In this document: piece by piece, positions 1-7,788 of the stretch
How the letters are laid out: the number at the start of each line of letters is the position of its first letter
Position numbering within the stretch: the stretch's first letter is position 1
Source of the DNA: Rhizobium bangladeshense
GTDB lineage: Bacteria; Pseudomonadota; Alphaproteobacteria; Rhizobiales; Rhizobiaceae
Length of the DNA: 64,000 nucleotides
NCBI RefSeq assembly: GCF_001662075.1
Contig: NZ_LYPL01000002.1
Coordinates: 372,001 to 436,000 of the forward strand
Reading direction: 5' to 3'
Notes under the pieces: generated by a model
The model's input: the letters and a program-made list of their open reading frames with translations, nothing else
What the model was told of the DNA's origin: nothing
Databases searched by the model: none
Made by a program: the position numbers and the translations under genes

Positions 1-651
1 GCCGCGGATCAGGTAAAAGAGCATATGCGGCGTGTTCGTCCAACTGGTGATCCAATAATCCGGCTGTTCGAACGTCCATTTGTCCGCCGGCGTGATCGCG
101 GTGTCGGTGCCAAGCGATATCCAGTTGCAATTGGTCTGCGCAAAGTCGGCCGCCTGGTAAGCGGCATGGGCCACTTTGACCGAACGGAGGATCGCGACGT
201 TGCCGGTGTCCGGCCGGCTGTGGCGAATGGCGATATGCGCCTCGCGATAGGTGAAGTCGACGCTCGCATCACAGGTCTTATAGCACATGCGGAAACTGTC
301 CTTCGGCGTCCAGACGCCGGCCAGATGATCGGCGATGAAGCGCAGGGTCCAGCTGTCGGCGGCCGTCGAGACGATAGGCAGCATCAGCACCTCGCCTCGC
401 CAGTCGGAGATCGCCTGCGCCGCATCCTGCATCCGCCGGACGCGATCGAGCAGCTCCTGCCCGTCCTTGGCCAGAAGGTAACCGGTCGGGCCGCGGCTGA
501 ACAGCGACCGGCCGGTCACCCGTTCGAGCGCCAGCATGCGCCGGCCTATTGTCGGCGCGCTGAGGCCGGTGCGTGCTGCCGCGGCCGAAAGCCCGCCGCC
601 GGTCGCGACATGGAAGAAGAGTTGCAGATCGTCCCAGCTCGCATCTTTCAT
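1..651 (-). CDS. LysR-family transcriptional regulator, 3' end outside window
   Basis: The 217 visible residues begin MKDASWDDLQLFFHVA, followed by a LysR-type winged helix-turn-helix at about residues 5-64 (LSAAAARTGLSAPTIGRRM, then LFSRGPTGYLLA). The start of the effector-binding domain follows, and the frame runs off the left edge without a stop. LysR proteins are DNA-binding activators or repressors that usually answer a small metabolite; the ligand cannot be told here. The first ATG after the upstream stop was taken as start. The rightward neighbour is a weak small reading frame, so no obvious divergent target gene is visible. Family assignment is secure; function is unknown. Confidence 0.85.
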   Translation of the reverse strand, partial: MKDASWDDLQLFFHVATGGGLSAAAARTGLSAPTIGRRMLALERVTGRSLFSRGPTGYLLAKDGQELLDRVRRMQDAAQAISDWRGEVLMLPIVSTAADSWTLRFIADHLAGVWTPKDSFRMCYKTCDASVDFTYREAHIAIRHSRPDTGNVAILRSVKVAHAAYQAADFAQTNCNWISLGTDTAITPADKWTFEQPDYWITSWTNTPHMLFYLIRG

Positions 652-740
652 GGATGAAAACCCCCTTTCCCCAGCGCCTCTACATAACCAGCGCGTGAAG
701 GCCTAGCTCAAATGCTCCAGCAATAGATGGAGGATAGGCA

Positions 741-986
741 ATGCTTCTCAACTGGGTCATTCTCTTCGAGGAAGTCGAAACCCGCAGACGCCGCATGCGC
801 CGCGATCCCATGGCCGATCCGCTCGATGGCCCGGAATGGCGCGGACTTCTTTGGATCATCCCGATCATCGCATATCTCTCCTCGAGAAGAGGCGAGAGGA
901 GGCCGCGCCGCGATAAGGCGCCAATTGAAGGAGGCCTCAGGTTTCAAAGCTCAGTCGCAGCACGTGGTGCAGGAATTCCGGATTGA
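741..986 (+). CDS. Possible small basic protein, 81 aa
   Basis: This reading frame is listed mainly because its ATG follows a good Shine-Dalgarno sequence (GGAGG at 728-732, about 8 bases upstream). The first 50 residues look protein-like: a hydrophobic start (MLLNWVILF), an Arg-rich cluster (ETRRRRMRRDP), then a short hydrophobic stretch (GLLWIIPIIAYL). The remainder is low-complexity and runs 50 bp into the convergent PilZ-like gene at its 3' end. I recognise no family. It could be a small membrane-associated protein or a chance frame. Confidence 0.3.
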   Translation: MLLNWVILFEEVETRRRRMRRDPMADPLDGPEWRGLLWIIPIIAYLSSRRGERRPRRDKAPIEGGLRFQSSVAARGAGIPD

Positions 987-1269
987 GCAGCATGTTGAAG
1001 CTGACCGTCACCAATTCGCCTTCGCGCTTGACCATCGTGGCGCCGATCTCGTCGTGGATGCCGAGGATTTCGAGAAAGAAATGGCTCGGCATCTCCAGGC
1101 CCGGGCTGACTTCGAGCACCGCGCCGGCCAGCGTTATCGTCCGGATCAGGCAGCGCACCTGCGTTCCGGTGCTGAGGTGATGGCCGACGAAGATGATGTT
1201 GCCGGGCCTGTCGAGGTTGAATTCCCTGTACGCACGTTCCGGCTTGGGGTGTTCTGTGTCGAGGTGCAT
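937..1269 (-). CDS. PilZ-like domain protein, 110 aa
   Basis: A single small beta-barrel domain is predicted from the alternating hydrophobic pattern: PGNIIFVGHHLSTG, VRCLIRTITLAGAVLEVS, HFFLEILGIHDEIGATMVKR, ELVTVSFNML. This spacing matches PilZ proteins, many of which bind cyclic di-GMP. The usual binding residues are not evident: the RxxxR motif is absent (only ERAYRE) and the (D/N)xSxxG turn reads TLAGAVLEV, so nucleotide binding is doubtful. I prefer the ATG at 1269, with AAGGG about 8 bases upstream, over the ATG at 1299. The gene stands alone and converges on a weak small reading frame. Confidence 0.6.
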   Translation of the reverse strand: MHLDTEHPKPERAYREFNLDRPGNIIFVGHHLSTGTQVRCLIRTITLAGAVLEVSPGLEMPSHFFLEILGIHDEIGATMVKREGELVTVSFNMLLNPEFLHHVLRLSFET

Positions 1270-1623
1270 CTGAAAGGCCCTTTTAGCCTCCGCTATCATA
1301 TGACAAAATTAGCACGAGATTACTGATAGCTGCTGAAGAACATCGTTAAGATTGAAGTCTCCTCGGGAGATTGCCGGAATACCGCATCGATTTCGGGCAA
1401 TTTTGCTCCAAATTTGTTCATTCCCGGTGCATCTCGGCCATTCTTGACATGTCGGCGACCTTAGCGCATACAAAGTCCCGGTTCGAGGCACCGGCCGCTC
1501 GCGGATGAAAATCCATGGTGAAGTCCTCGCGATCATGGTCACGGCCCCTTGTGCATGCTGACTGACGGCAATGCGAGCTCCCATCCACAGTCGAAGAGCA
1601 TGCCTTTTGCGAAGGCCCTCTCC
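1270..1623. other. Intergenic region between divergent genes, no gene seen
   Basis: About 350 bases separate the PilZ-like gene (leftward) from the glyoxalase-related gene (rightward). The stretch next to the PilZ gene is AT-richer and should hold its promoter. An in-frame upstream ATG at 1549 could lengthen the rightward gene by 25 residues, but the extension does not look like conserved protein. I see no RNA gene, repeat or terminator. Confidence 0.5.
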
Positions 1624-2064
1624 ATGGCGACGACCTATCCCGGCATTGACGAATTGAAGGCCCAGGCCAAACGACTGCGCCAGGCGATGAACGATCGCGG
1701 CGCCGCGCTGACCCACAGTGCGGCGCTCGAAATGATCGCCCGCCAGCACGGCGCGCGCGACTGGAACACGCTGGCAGCGCTGGCGGCGAAACCCAATGCT
1801 GCTGCGCAGACACCCCTTTTCGTCGGGGCGCATATTCGCGGCCGTTATCTCAATCAACCGTTCACCGGCGAGGTTCTGGCGCTGTCGGCCTTGCCGGGAG
1901 GCGAACTCCACAGGATCACCATCCATTTCGACGAAGCGGTCGATGTCGTGACCTTCGAGAGCTTTTCAGCCTTTCGCCGGCGTGTGAGCGCGCAGATCGA
2001 TGCCGACGGCGTCTCGCCGAGGAAAACCTCGAACGGCGTGCCGCATTTGGTGCTCGATCTCTAA
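1624..2064 (+). CDS. Glyoxalase-related small protein, 146 aa
   Basis: Residues 1-45 form a helical region (MATTYPGIDELKAQAKRL, then THSAALEMIARQHGARDWNT) typical of the glyoxalase-superfamily-associated domain found N-terminal to, or free of, a true glyoxalase fold. The second half is a small beta domain with IRGRYLNQPFTGEV, VDVVTFESFSAFRRRVS and a terminal SNGVPHLVLDL, all hallmarks of this rhizobial and sphingomonad family. No metal-binding glyoxalase residues can be identified, so catalysis should not be assumed. The ATG at 1624 was chosen because homology-like sequence starts there and GAAGG lies about 8 bases upstream; ATGs at 1549 and 1600 are alternatives. The gene is monocistronic. 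Confidence 0.65.
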   Translation: MATTYPGIDELKAQAKRLRQAMNDRGAALTHSAALEMIARQHGARDWNTLAALAAKPNAAAQTPLFVGAHIRGRYLNQPFTGEVLALSALPGGELHRITIHFDEAVDVVTFESFSAFRRRVSAQIDADGVSPRKTSNGVPHLVLDL

Positions 2065-2149
2065 AATCACTTTTGATTCACTTTGAGGCCGTCTGAATCC
2101 GGATGATGTCACCCGGATCGGACCTCGCCCATATTGCACGGATTTTTCC

Positions 2150-3514
2150 ATGACCGATCTTTCCCAGGGCAATGCCTTTCTCACCGGCTGGTTGCCGGGC
2201 GTCTTCATCAGGACGGCTGCGCCGATCGTCGCGATCACGACGCTCAACGGCCTCTTCACCGTCGTCGACGCCTATTTCCTCGGCGCCTATGTCGGCCCCG
2301 ATGCGCTCTCCGCCGTCAGCCTGATTTTCCCGGGCCTGATGCTGCTGATCGCCCTGCAATCGCTCGTTTCGAACGGCATGGCGAGCATCCTCGCCCGCCG
2401 GCTTGGGGCCGGCGATCGCCAGGGCGCGGGCAGGGTATTTGCCGGCGCCCATACGCTGGCGCTGGCCGTCACCCTGGTCCTCAATACGCTCTGCTGGACC
2501 TTCGGCCGCCAAATCATCGATACCGGTGCCGGCACGGCCGCCGTGGCCGATGGCGCCACGCTGTTCATGGGCGCGATGATTGCCTTTGCGCCGGTGAGCT
2601 TCTTCCTGTCGCTGCATCTCGACGGATTGCGCTGTGAAGGCAAGATCGGTTTCATGACGCTGGTGACACTGTCGGCCTCGCTGCTCAACATCCTCGCCAA
2701 TTGGCTGTTCATGGCCGTGATGCATTGGGGCGTGCTCGGTTCGGCTGCCGGCTCCATCGCCTCGCAATTCGTCTGTCTTGCTGCCGTGCTTGCCTATCGC
2801 TGGCGCCGGCCGGCGGCACTCAGGCCTTCTCGAGGGTTGGCCCTTACCGAATGGCGCGGCATCGTCGTCTTCGGCGCGCCGATGAGCCTCGGCTTCATCG
2901 GCATATCGCTGGCCTCCGCCGCCATTCTCGTCAATATCTCGCTCTGGAGCGTGGCAGATTATGTCGCGACGGTCGCCGCCTACGGCATCATCACGCGGAT
3001 CATGACTTTCACCTATCTGCCGCTGCTTGGCCTCAGCATCGCCCTGCAGACGATTGCCGGCAACAATCACGGCGCCGGCCTCGGGCTTCGCGTCGGCCGC
3101 AGCCTGCAGATCGCCATGCTTTCGGCGCTCGTCTATTGCAGCCTTGTGGAAATCGCGGTCGAAGTTTTGGCTGGCCGCCTCGGTGCCGTCTTCGTCGCTG
3201 AGCCTGTCATTGTCGCCGAGGTCAGGCGAATTCTGCCCTGGACGATCGGCGCCTATTTTCTCTTTGGGCAGATGCTGATCCTGTCGTCCTATTTCCAGTC
3301 GATCGGCGATGCACCGCGCGCGGCGATCTTCGGCCTGTCGCGGTCCTATCTGCTCACCCTGCCGCTCACCTTCCTGCTGCCCTTCGTCTTCGGCGAGCAG
3401 GGGATCTGGATGGTGCCGGTCTTTGCCGAGGCAGGCATGGTCGTTCTGGCCGTGCTGGTGCTGTCTCAAAACGCAAAACGTCGCGGCTGGCGCTACGGGC
3501 TTCTGCCTGCCTGA
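2150..3514 (+). CDS. MATE-family multidrug/Na+ efflux transporter, 454 aa
   Basis: The protein is an inner-membrane protein of about twelve hydrophobic helices in two homologous halves, the expected size and layout of MATE (MatE) drug/cation antiporters. Family signs include the N-terminal TAAPIVAITTLNGLFTVVDAYF helix, the loop SNGMASILARRLGAGDRQGA after helix 2, and the second-half equivalents LQTIAGNNHGAGLGLRVGR and ILSSYFQSIGDAPRAA. MATE proteins exchange Na+ or H+ for cationic drugs or metabolites; the substrate is not predictable. The preceding gene ends 85 bases upstream, and a hairpin terminator follows the stop. I know of no specific named orthologue. Confidence 0.85.
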   Translation: MTDLSQGNAFLTGWLPGVFIRTAAPIVAITTLNGLFTVVDAYFLGAYVGPDALSAVSLIFPGLMLLIALQSLVSNGMASILARRLGAGDRQGAGRVFAGAHTLALAVTLVLNTLCWTFGRQIIDTGAGTAAVADGATLFMGAMIAFAPVSFFLSLHLDGLRCEGKIGFMTLVTLSASLLNILANWLFMAVMHWGVLGSAAGSIASQFVCLAAVLAYRWRRPAALRPSRGLALTEWRGIVVFGAPMSLGFIGISLASAAILVNISLWSVADYVATVAAYGIITRIMTFTYLPLLGLSIALQTIAGNNHGAGLGLRVGRSLQIAMLSALVYCSLVEIAVEVLAGRLGAVFVAEPVIVAEVRRILPWTIGAYFLFGQMLILSSYFQSIGDAPRAAIFGLSRSYLLTLPLTFLLPFVFGEQGIWMVPVFAEAGMVVLAVLVLSQNAKRRGWRYGLLPA

Positions 3515-3520
3515 GATGGC

Positions 3521-3546
3521 AAAGCCGCGCCGGTGAGGGCGGCTTT
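3521..3546. terminator. Bidirectional hairpin between MATE gene and 51-aa gene
   Basis: An inverted repeat with arms AAAGCCGC and GCGGCTTT around a 10-base loop lies between two convergent stop codons. The A-rich 5' arm and T-rich 3' arm make it usable as a terminator on either strand. Confidence 0.6.
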
Positions 3547-3556
3547 GTCCGACAGT

Positions 3557-3712
3557 CTATTCAGTGCCTGCCGGAGCGGCCGATGTCGCGACTTCCGCTT
3601 CGTTCAGCGCCTCGGCGCATTCCTGGCAGCAGACCTCGGTCTTGCCGCCGAGCTTGACGGTGGTCTCCGCCCCGAGTTCGCAGTCGCAGGCAGCGCATGT
3701 CGTCTTCTTCAT
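3557..3712 (-). CDS. Small Cys-rich, probably metal-binding protein, 51 aa
   Basis: The product begins MKKTTCAACDCELGAETT and continues VKLGGKTEVCCQECAEAL before an Ala/Glu-rich tail. Six cysteines fall in two clusters, CxxCxC near residues 6-11 and CCxxC near residues 28-32, a spacing like a tiny TRASH/YHS-type or zinc-ribbon metal site. Start support is strong: GGAGG lies 8 bases before the ATG. It is transcribed leftward and follows no other gene closely, so it probably has its own promoter in the 70 bases before it. Neighbouring iolB ends just upstream on the same strand, so read-through from the iol operon is possible. Binding of Zn, Cu or Fe is inferred from the cysteines alone. Confidence 0.7.
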   Translation of the reverse strand: MKKTTCAACDCELGAETTVKLGGKTEVCCQECAEALNEAEVATSAAPAGTE

Positions 3713-3783
3713 AGGATGATCCTCCGTTGATCGTCCCCGGATCGGGACAGTCTCTTAAGATCATCGTGCGCCGCAAGGCGCGC

Positions 3784-4581
3784 TTATGCTTTCAGCAGCC
3801 ATTCGTGCTCGGCGGCGTTGTGGAATTTCCAGATGCGCTTCGGCCCGGCCATGACGTTGAGGTAGTAGAGATCGTAGCCGTGCGTTGCCGCGCACGGGTG
3901 GTAGCCCTTCGGCACCAGCGTTACGTCGCCGTCCTCGATCGCCATCGCTTCGTCAAGCGAACGATCGTCGGTATAAACGCGCTGGAAACCGAAGCCCTGC
4001 GGCGGGTTGAGGCGATGATAATAGGTTTCTTCCAGGAAGCTCTCGTTCGGCAGGTCGTCCTGGTCGTGCTTGTGCGGCGGATAGGAGGAGGTGTGGCCGC
4101 CCGGGGTGATCACCTCGACGACGAGCAGCGAATGCGCCGAGCTGTCGTCCTCCGGCATGATATTGTTGACGTAGCGCACATTCGTGCCCTTGCCGCGCGT
4201 CACCTGCGGATGCGTGCCGGGCGGAATTTCTTTCGCCTGGTAGGTGCCGCCGCCGGGCGCCGAGCAGACGGCGAGCTCGAGATCGGTCTCCGCCGTGACA
4301 GACCATGTCGATTCCATCGGGATGTAAAGCGCATGCGGCGCGCCTTCGAACGGGCTCATGCGGCCACCGAGCGTGCCGAAATCCCTGGTGCCGGCCGACG
4401 CCTTGCCCTTGCCGGTGACCCAGACAAGGCAGACTTCCCGATCGCCGGTCTCTCCCGATACGGTCTCGCCCGGCTTCAAGCGATGCAGATCGAAGCCGAC
4501 ATAGGTCCAGCCGGCAGTCTCAGGGGTGACATGCGTGACGCGGCCATGCGTGCCGGATGGTTTCACCTTGAGGTTTGGCAT
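3784..4581 (-). CDS. iolB: 5-deoxy-glucuronate isomerase IolB
   Basis: IolB converts 5-deoxy-D-glucuronate to 2-deoxy-5-keto-D-gluconate, the step between IolD and IolC in cytoplasmic myo-inositol breakdown. The 265-residue product has the family's usual size and the cupin metal motif PPHKHDQDDLPNE with His170 and His172, plus FGFQRVYTDD and VPKGYHPCAATHGYDLYYLNVMAG near the end. The start at 4581 (MPNLKVKPSG) follows a GAGGAG ribosome-binding site; a 57-codon upstream extension would read through an intergenic repeat and is rejected. It is the last gene of iolC-D-E-B, 172 bases after iolE, the gap being filled by a palindromic repeat. Assignment is firm. Confidence 0.95.
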   Translation of the reverse strand: MPNLKVKPSGTHGRVTHVTPETAGWTYVGFDLHRLKPGETVSGETGDREVCLVWVTGKGKASAGTRDFGTLGGRMSPFEGAPHALYIPMESTWSVTAETDLELAVCSAPGGGTYQAKEIPPGTHPQVTRGKGTNVRYVNNIMPEDDSSAHSLLVVEVITPGGHTSSYPPHKHDQDDLPNESFLEETYYHRLNPPQGFGFQRVYTDDRSLDEAMAIEDGDVTLVPKGYHPCAATHGYDLYYLNVMAGPKRIWKFHNAAEHEWLLKA

Positions 4582-4614
4582 TGGTGTTTCTCCTCGTGCG
4601 TTGGTGGTCGTAGC

Positions 4615-4721
4615 CCCCTCATCCGGTGCCGCCACCTTCTCCCCTAGGGGAGAAGGGATGGGCCGCGCTCGCCTTGTTACCCCTCTCCCTGGGGGAGAAG
4701 GTGCCCGAAGGGCGGATGAGG
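4615..4721. repeat. Palindromic intergenic repeat (RIME-like) inside iol operon
   Basis: The element opens CCCTCATCCGGTGCCGCCAC and closes with GGCGGATGAGG, with two inner palindromes TTCTCCCCTAGGGGAGAA and CTCTCCCTGGGGGAGAAGG. This nested-palindrome design is typical of Rhizobium-specific intergenic mosaic elements. It occupies most of the iolE-iolB gap; a related copy lies at 53634-53694. Confidence 0.75.
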
Positions 4722-4753
4722 TGGCTTCTTGCTCCGACGATGCTTTCGTCACG

Positions 4754-5671
4754 TTATCCCTTGGGAAAACCTTCAGTCTCCACCGTATAACCCGCAGCCG
4801 TCATCACTCGCATCAATTCCGCATGGCCGATCTCGGCCATTTTCTGCGGTGGTGCTTTGCGCGGATCCTGTTCGGCCTCGACGACGAACCAGCCCTCATA
4901 GCCGTGATCGGCGAAGCGCTGGACGATGGCGCCGAAATCGAGCGAACCGTCGCCCGGCACGGTGAAGGCGCCGAGCGCCACCGCATCGAGGAAAGACTGC
5001 CGGCTGCGGTCGAGACCATCGACCACAGCTTTGCGGATGTCCTTGACGTGAACATGATTGATGCGGGCATGGTGACTGTCGATGGCGCGCAGCACGTCGC
5101 CGCCGGCGAAGGCCAGATGCCCGGCATCGAGCAGCAACGGGATGCCTTCGCCCGAATTGCGCATGAAGGCATCGAGTTCAGGCTCGGTTTCGACGACGGC
5201 CGCCATGTGGTGGTGATAGGAGAGCGGCATGCCCTGCTCGGCGCACCATTCGCCGAATTCGGTGACGCGGCGCGCGTAGGCCCTCATCTCGTCGTCGGCG
5301 AGGCGCGGCTTGGTCGCGAGCGGCTTGGAGCGGTCTCCCTGGATCGAGCGGCCGACTTCGCCATAGACGATGCAGGGCGCATTGACCGCCTTGAACAGTT
5401 CGATCATCGGAGCAATGCGGTCCTTGTTGGCGGCAAGCTCCTCGTTGACCAGCGTGCCGGAGAACCAGCCGCCGCACAGCGTCACGTCGGCGGCGCGCAG
5501 GATCGGCAGCATCTCCTCCGGGTTGCTGGGGAAACGGCGCCCTTGCTCCATGCCGGTAAAACCGGCGCTGCGCGACTGCCGCAGGCATTCCTCCAGGGAC
5601 ACATCGTCGCTGAGTTCGGGAAGGTCGTCGTTCCACCAGGCGATGGGCGACATGCCGAGTTTGGCCTTCAT
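4754..5671 (-). CDS. iolE: Inosose dehydratase IolE
   Basis: IolE removes water from 2-keto-myo-inositol (scyllo-inosose) to give the trihydroxycyclohexane dione that IolD hydrolyses. The 305-residue protein is an AP-endonuclease-2-type TIM barrel with IGMSPIAWW-like N-terminus (LGMSPIAWWNDDLPELSDD), SYHHHMAAVVETEPELD, LLLDAGHLAFAGGD and a late VVEAEQDPRKAPP, the last three holding the usual metal ligands (Glu, Asp, His, Glu). I chose the ATG at 5671 because AGGAG then lies 7 bases upstream; the in-frame ATG at 5677 would overlap the ribosome-binding site. It sits between iolD and iolB in the inositol operon. Confidence 0.95.
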   Translation of the reverse strand: MKAKLGMSPIAWWNDDLPELSDDVSLEECLRQSRSAGFTGMEQGRRFPSNPEEMLPILRAADVTLCGGWFSGTLVNEELAANKDRIAPMIELFKAVNAPCIVYGEVGRSIQGDRSKPLATKPRLADDEMRAYARRVTEFGEWCAEQGMPLSYHHHMAAVVETEPELDAFMRNSGEGIPLLLDAGHLAFAGGDVLRAIDSHHARINHVHVKDIRKAVVDGLDRSRQSFLDAVALGAFTVPGDGSLDFGAIVQRFADHGYEGWFVVEAEQDPRKAPPQKMAEIGHAELMRVMTAAGYTVETEGFPKG

Positions 5672-5694
5672 CAACATTCTCCTTAAAGATAATG

Positions 5695-5718
5695 CGGAGG
5701 AGCGGTTCCGCTCCTCCG
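5695..5718. other. Perfect intercistronic hairpin between iolD and iolE
   Basis: Arms CGGAGGAGCGG and CCGCTCCTCCG are perfect 11-base complements separated by two bases. On the operon (minus) strand no T-run follows, so it is not a classical terminator. It lies just upstream of the iolE ribosome-binding site and its minus-strand arm also contains GGAGGAG, so it may stabilise mRNA ends or affect iolE translation. Confidence 0.6.
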
Positions 5719-5737
5719 AAAAATGACAGCAAATGAT

Positions 5738-7588
5738 TTAGCCGATGCGCTGGACGGCGCGTGCTTCGATATAGCCCTTGCGCGCTTTGTTGACCTCTTC
5801 GCGTGGGCTGACCTCGGGCACAGCGACATCCCACCAGTGGCCGCCGGCTTCCGTCGTAATTAGCGGGTCGGTGTCGATGACGAAGACCGAGGTTCGGTCG
5901 TTCTTCTTCGAGCTGGCGATAGCCTGCTCCAGCTCCGCGATCGAGCCGACCTTGACGGCGATGGCCCCCATGCTTTCGGCATGCGCGCGGAAATCGATCT
6001 CCGGCATCACCTCGTGATAGGAGTCCTTGAGCAGATTGTTGAAGTTGGCGCCGCCGGTTCCCATTTGCAGCCGGTTGATGCAGCCATAGCCGCGATTGTC
6101 GAGCACGACGATGTTGAGCTTGAGGCCGAGCATCACCGAGGTTGCGAGCTCGGAATTCATCATCATGTAGGAGCCGTCGCCGACCATGACGACGACATCC
6201 CGTTCGGGACGCGCCATCTTGGCGCCGAGCCCGCCGGCGATCTCGTAACCCATGCAGGAAAAGCCGTATTCCATATGATAGCTGCCGGGCGCCGTCGCCG
6301 GCCAGAGCTTGTGCAATTCGCCGGGCAAGCCGCCGGCGGCGCAAAGCAGCGTCGTATTGTCGCCGCCGATCGCGCGCACCACCGCACCGATCACCTGCGC
6401 ATCGGAGGGCAGGGCGGCATTGGTCGTCGCCATGGCCTTCGCCGCAGCCTCCATCCAGACTCTCTTTTCTGCAGCCGCCTTCTCGGCCAGCGCTGCCGGC
6501 GCCTTCCAGCCGGCAAGTCCTGCCGAAAGCGCCTTCAGCCCTTCGCGGGCATCGGCGACAACAGGATGGCTGTCGTGCTTCACGGCGTCATAGGCGGCGA
6601 TATTGAGCCCGATCATCTTGAGGCTGTCGTTCTTGAACAGCGCCCAGGAGCCGGTGGTGAAATCCTGGCAGCGTGTGCCGACGGCGATGACGAGATCCGT
6701 CTCTTCGGCGATCGCATTCGCTGCCGATGTGCCGGTGACGCCGACCGAGCCGAGCGCCAGCGGCAGGGTTTCGTCGATTGACGACTTGCCGGCCTGGGTG
6801 ACGACGACGGGAATGGCGTGGGCCTCGGCAAAGGCGGCAAGCTCCTTCGTCGCCTGCGAATAAAGCACGCCGCCGCCTGCGACGATCACCGGCTTCTGCG
6901 ACGCCTTGATCAGCGCGATGGCATTGGCGAGCTCATCCGCATCCGGCTGCGGCCGGCGGGTCGTCCAGACCTTTTCCTCAAACAGGCTTTCCGGATAATC
7001 GAAGGCTTCGGCCTGAACATCCTGGCAGAGCGACAAAGTCACCGGACCGCAATCCAGGGGATCGGTCAGGACCTGCATGGCACGCTTTAGCGCCGAGATG
7101 ATCTGCTCCGGCCGGGTGATCCGGTCGAAATAGCGCGAAACCGGGCGGAAGGCGTCATTGGCCGAAACTGTGCCGTCGCCGAAATCCTCGATCTGCTGCA
7201 GCACCGGATCCGGCGCGCGGTTGGCGAAGACGTCGCCCGGCAGGAAGAGAACGGGAATGCGGTTGACATGTGCAACACCGGCCGCCGTCACCATGTTCAG
7301 CGCGCCGGGACCGATCGAGGTCGTGCAGGCCATGAAGCGCGTGCGGAAATTTGCCTTGGCATAGGCAATCGCGGCATGCGCCATGCCCTGTTCGTTGTGG
7401 GCGCGGTAGGTCGTCAATTCGCCCCGCACCTGGTAGAGCGCCTCGCCGATGCCGGCGACGTTGCCGTGGCCGAAGATCGCCCAGACGCCGCCGAAGATCG
7501 GCACTTTTTTGCCGTCGACAACGGTCATCTGTACTTTCAGGAAATGCGCGACGGCTTGCGCCATCGTCAACCGTATCGTCTTGCCCAT
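5738..7588 (-). CDS. iolD: 3D-(3,5/4)-trihydroxycyclohexane-1,2-dione hydrolase IolD
   Basis: IolD is a thiamine-diphosphate enzyme that opens the inositol-derived ring to 5-deoxy-glucuronate. The 616-residue product has the three-domain acetolactate-synthase fold: an N-terminal ThDP domain with the catalytic Glu region (YRAHNEQGMAHAAIAYAKA), a central Rossmann-like domain, and a C-terminal ThDP/Mg site GDGSYMMMNSEL followed about 25 residues later by NRGYG. The stretch TTSIGPGALNMVTAAGVAHV is characteristic. Start at 7588 follows GGGAGG. The gene lies 200 bases after iolC, the gap holding a repeat element, and 66 bases before iolE, the gap holding a hairpin. Assignment is firm. Confidence 0.95.
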   Translation of the reverse strand: MGKTIRLTMAQAVAHFLKVQMTVVDGKKVPIFGGVWAIFGHGNVAGIGEALYQVRGELTTYRAHNEQGMAHAAIAYAKANFRTRFMACTTSIGPGALNMVTAAGVAHVNRIPVLFLPGDVFANRAPDPVLQQIEDFGDGTVSANDAFRPVSRYFDRITRPEQIISALKRAMQVLTDPLDCGPVTLSLCQDVQAEAFDYPESLFEEKVWTTRRPQPDADELANAIALIKASQKPVIVAGGGVLYSQATKELAAFAEAHAIPVVVTQAGKSSIDETLPLALGSVGVTGTSAANAIAEETDLVIAVGTRCQDFTTGSWALFKNDSLKMIGLNIAAYDAVKHDSHPVVADAREGLKALSAGLAGWKAPAALAEKAAAEKRVWMEAAAKAMATTNAALPSDAQVIGAVVRAIGGDNTTLLCAAGGLPGELHKLWPATAPGSYHMEYGFSCMGYEIAGGLGAKMARPERDVVVMVGDGSYMMMNSELATSVMLGLKLNIVVLDNRGYGCINRLQMGTGGANFNNLLKDSYHEVMPEIDFRAHAESMGAIAVKVGSIAELEQAIASSKKNDRTSVFVIDTDPLITTEAGGHWWDVAVPEVSPREEVNKARKGYIEARAVQRIG

Positions 7589-7625
7589 CGGGGCCTCCCG
7601 AACTTTTTAACTCTGTGTCTGCTTT

Positions 7626-7779
7626 CCCCTGCCCAACCCCTCCCCACAAGGGGAGGGGCTAACCTGCCGTGCCGTTTCACGCTGATTCAGCGCTTCGTCC
7701 AGCAGGACGGTTGCCGCCTAGTGCGAGGCGGCGCCTCAAGTTAAGTCCCTCCCCCTTGTGGGGAGGGGTTGGGGAGGGG
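7626..7779. repeat. MITE/RIME-like element with ~33-bp inverted ends in iolC-iolD gap
   Basis: The left end CCCCTGCCCAACCCCTCCCC plus ACAAGGGGAGGGG is mirrored, almost perfectly inverted, by the right end CCCTCCCCCTTGTGGGGAGG plus GGTTGGGGAGGGG, around roughly 85 bases of unrelated sequence. No reading frame fits inside. A fragment of the same family is at 56209-56235. Confidence 0.75.
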
Positions 7780-7788
7780 CCTTAATTC

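Noticed and set aside
2078..3469. 463-codon minus-strand frame opposite the MATE gene
   Set aside because: The translated sequence is highly charged low-complexity; the plus strand encodes a proper membrane protein.
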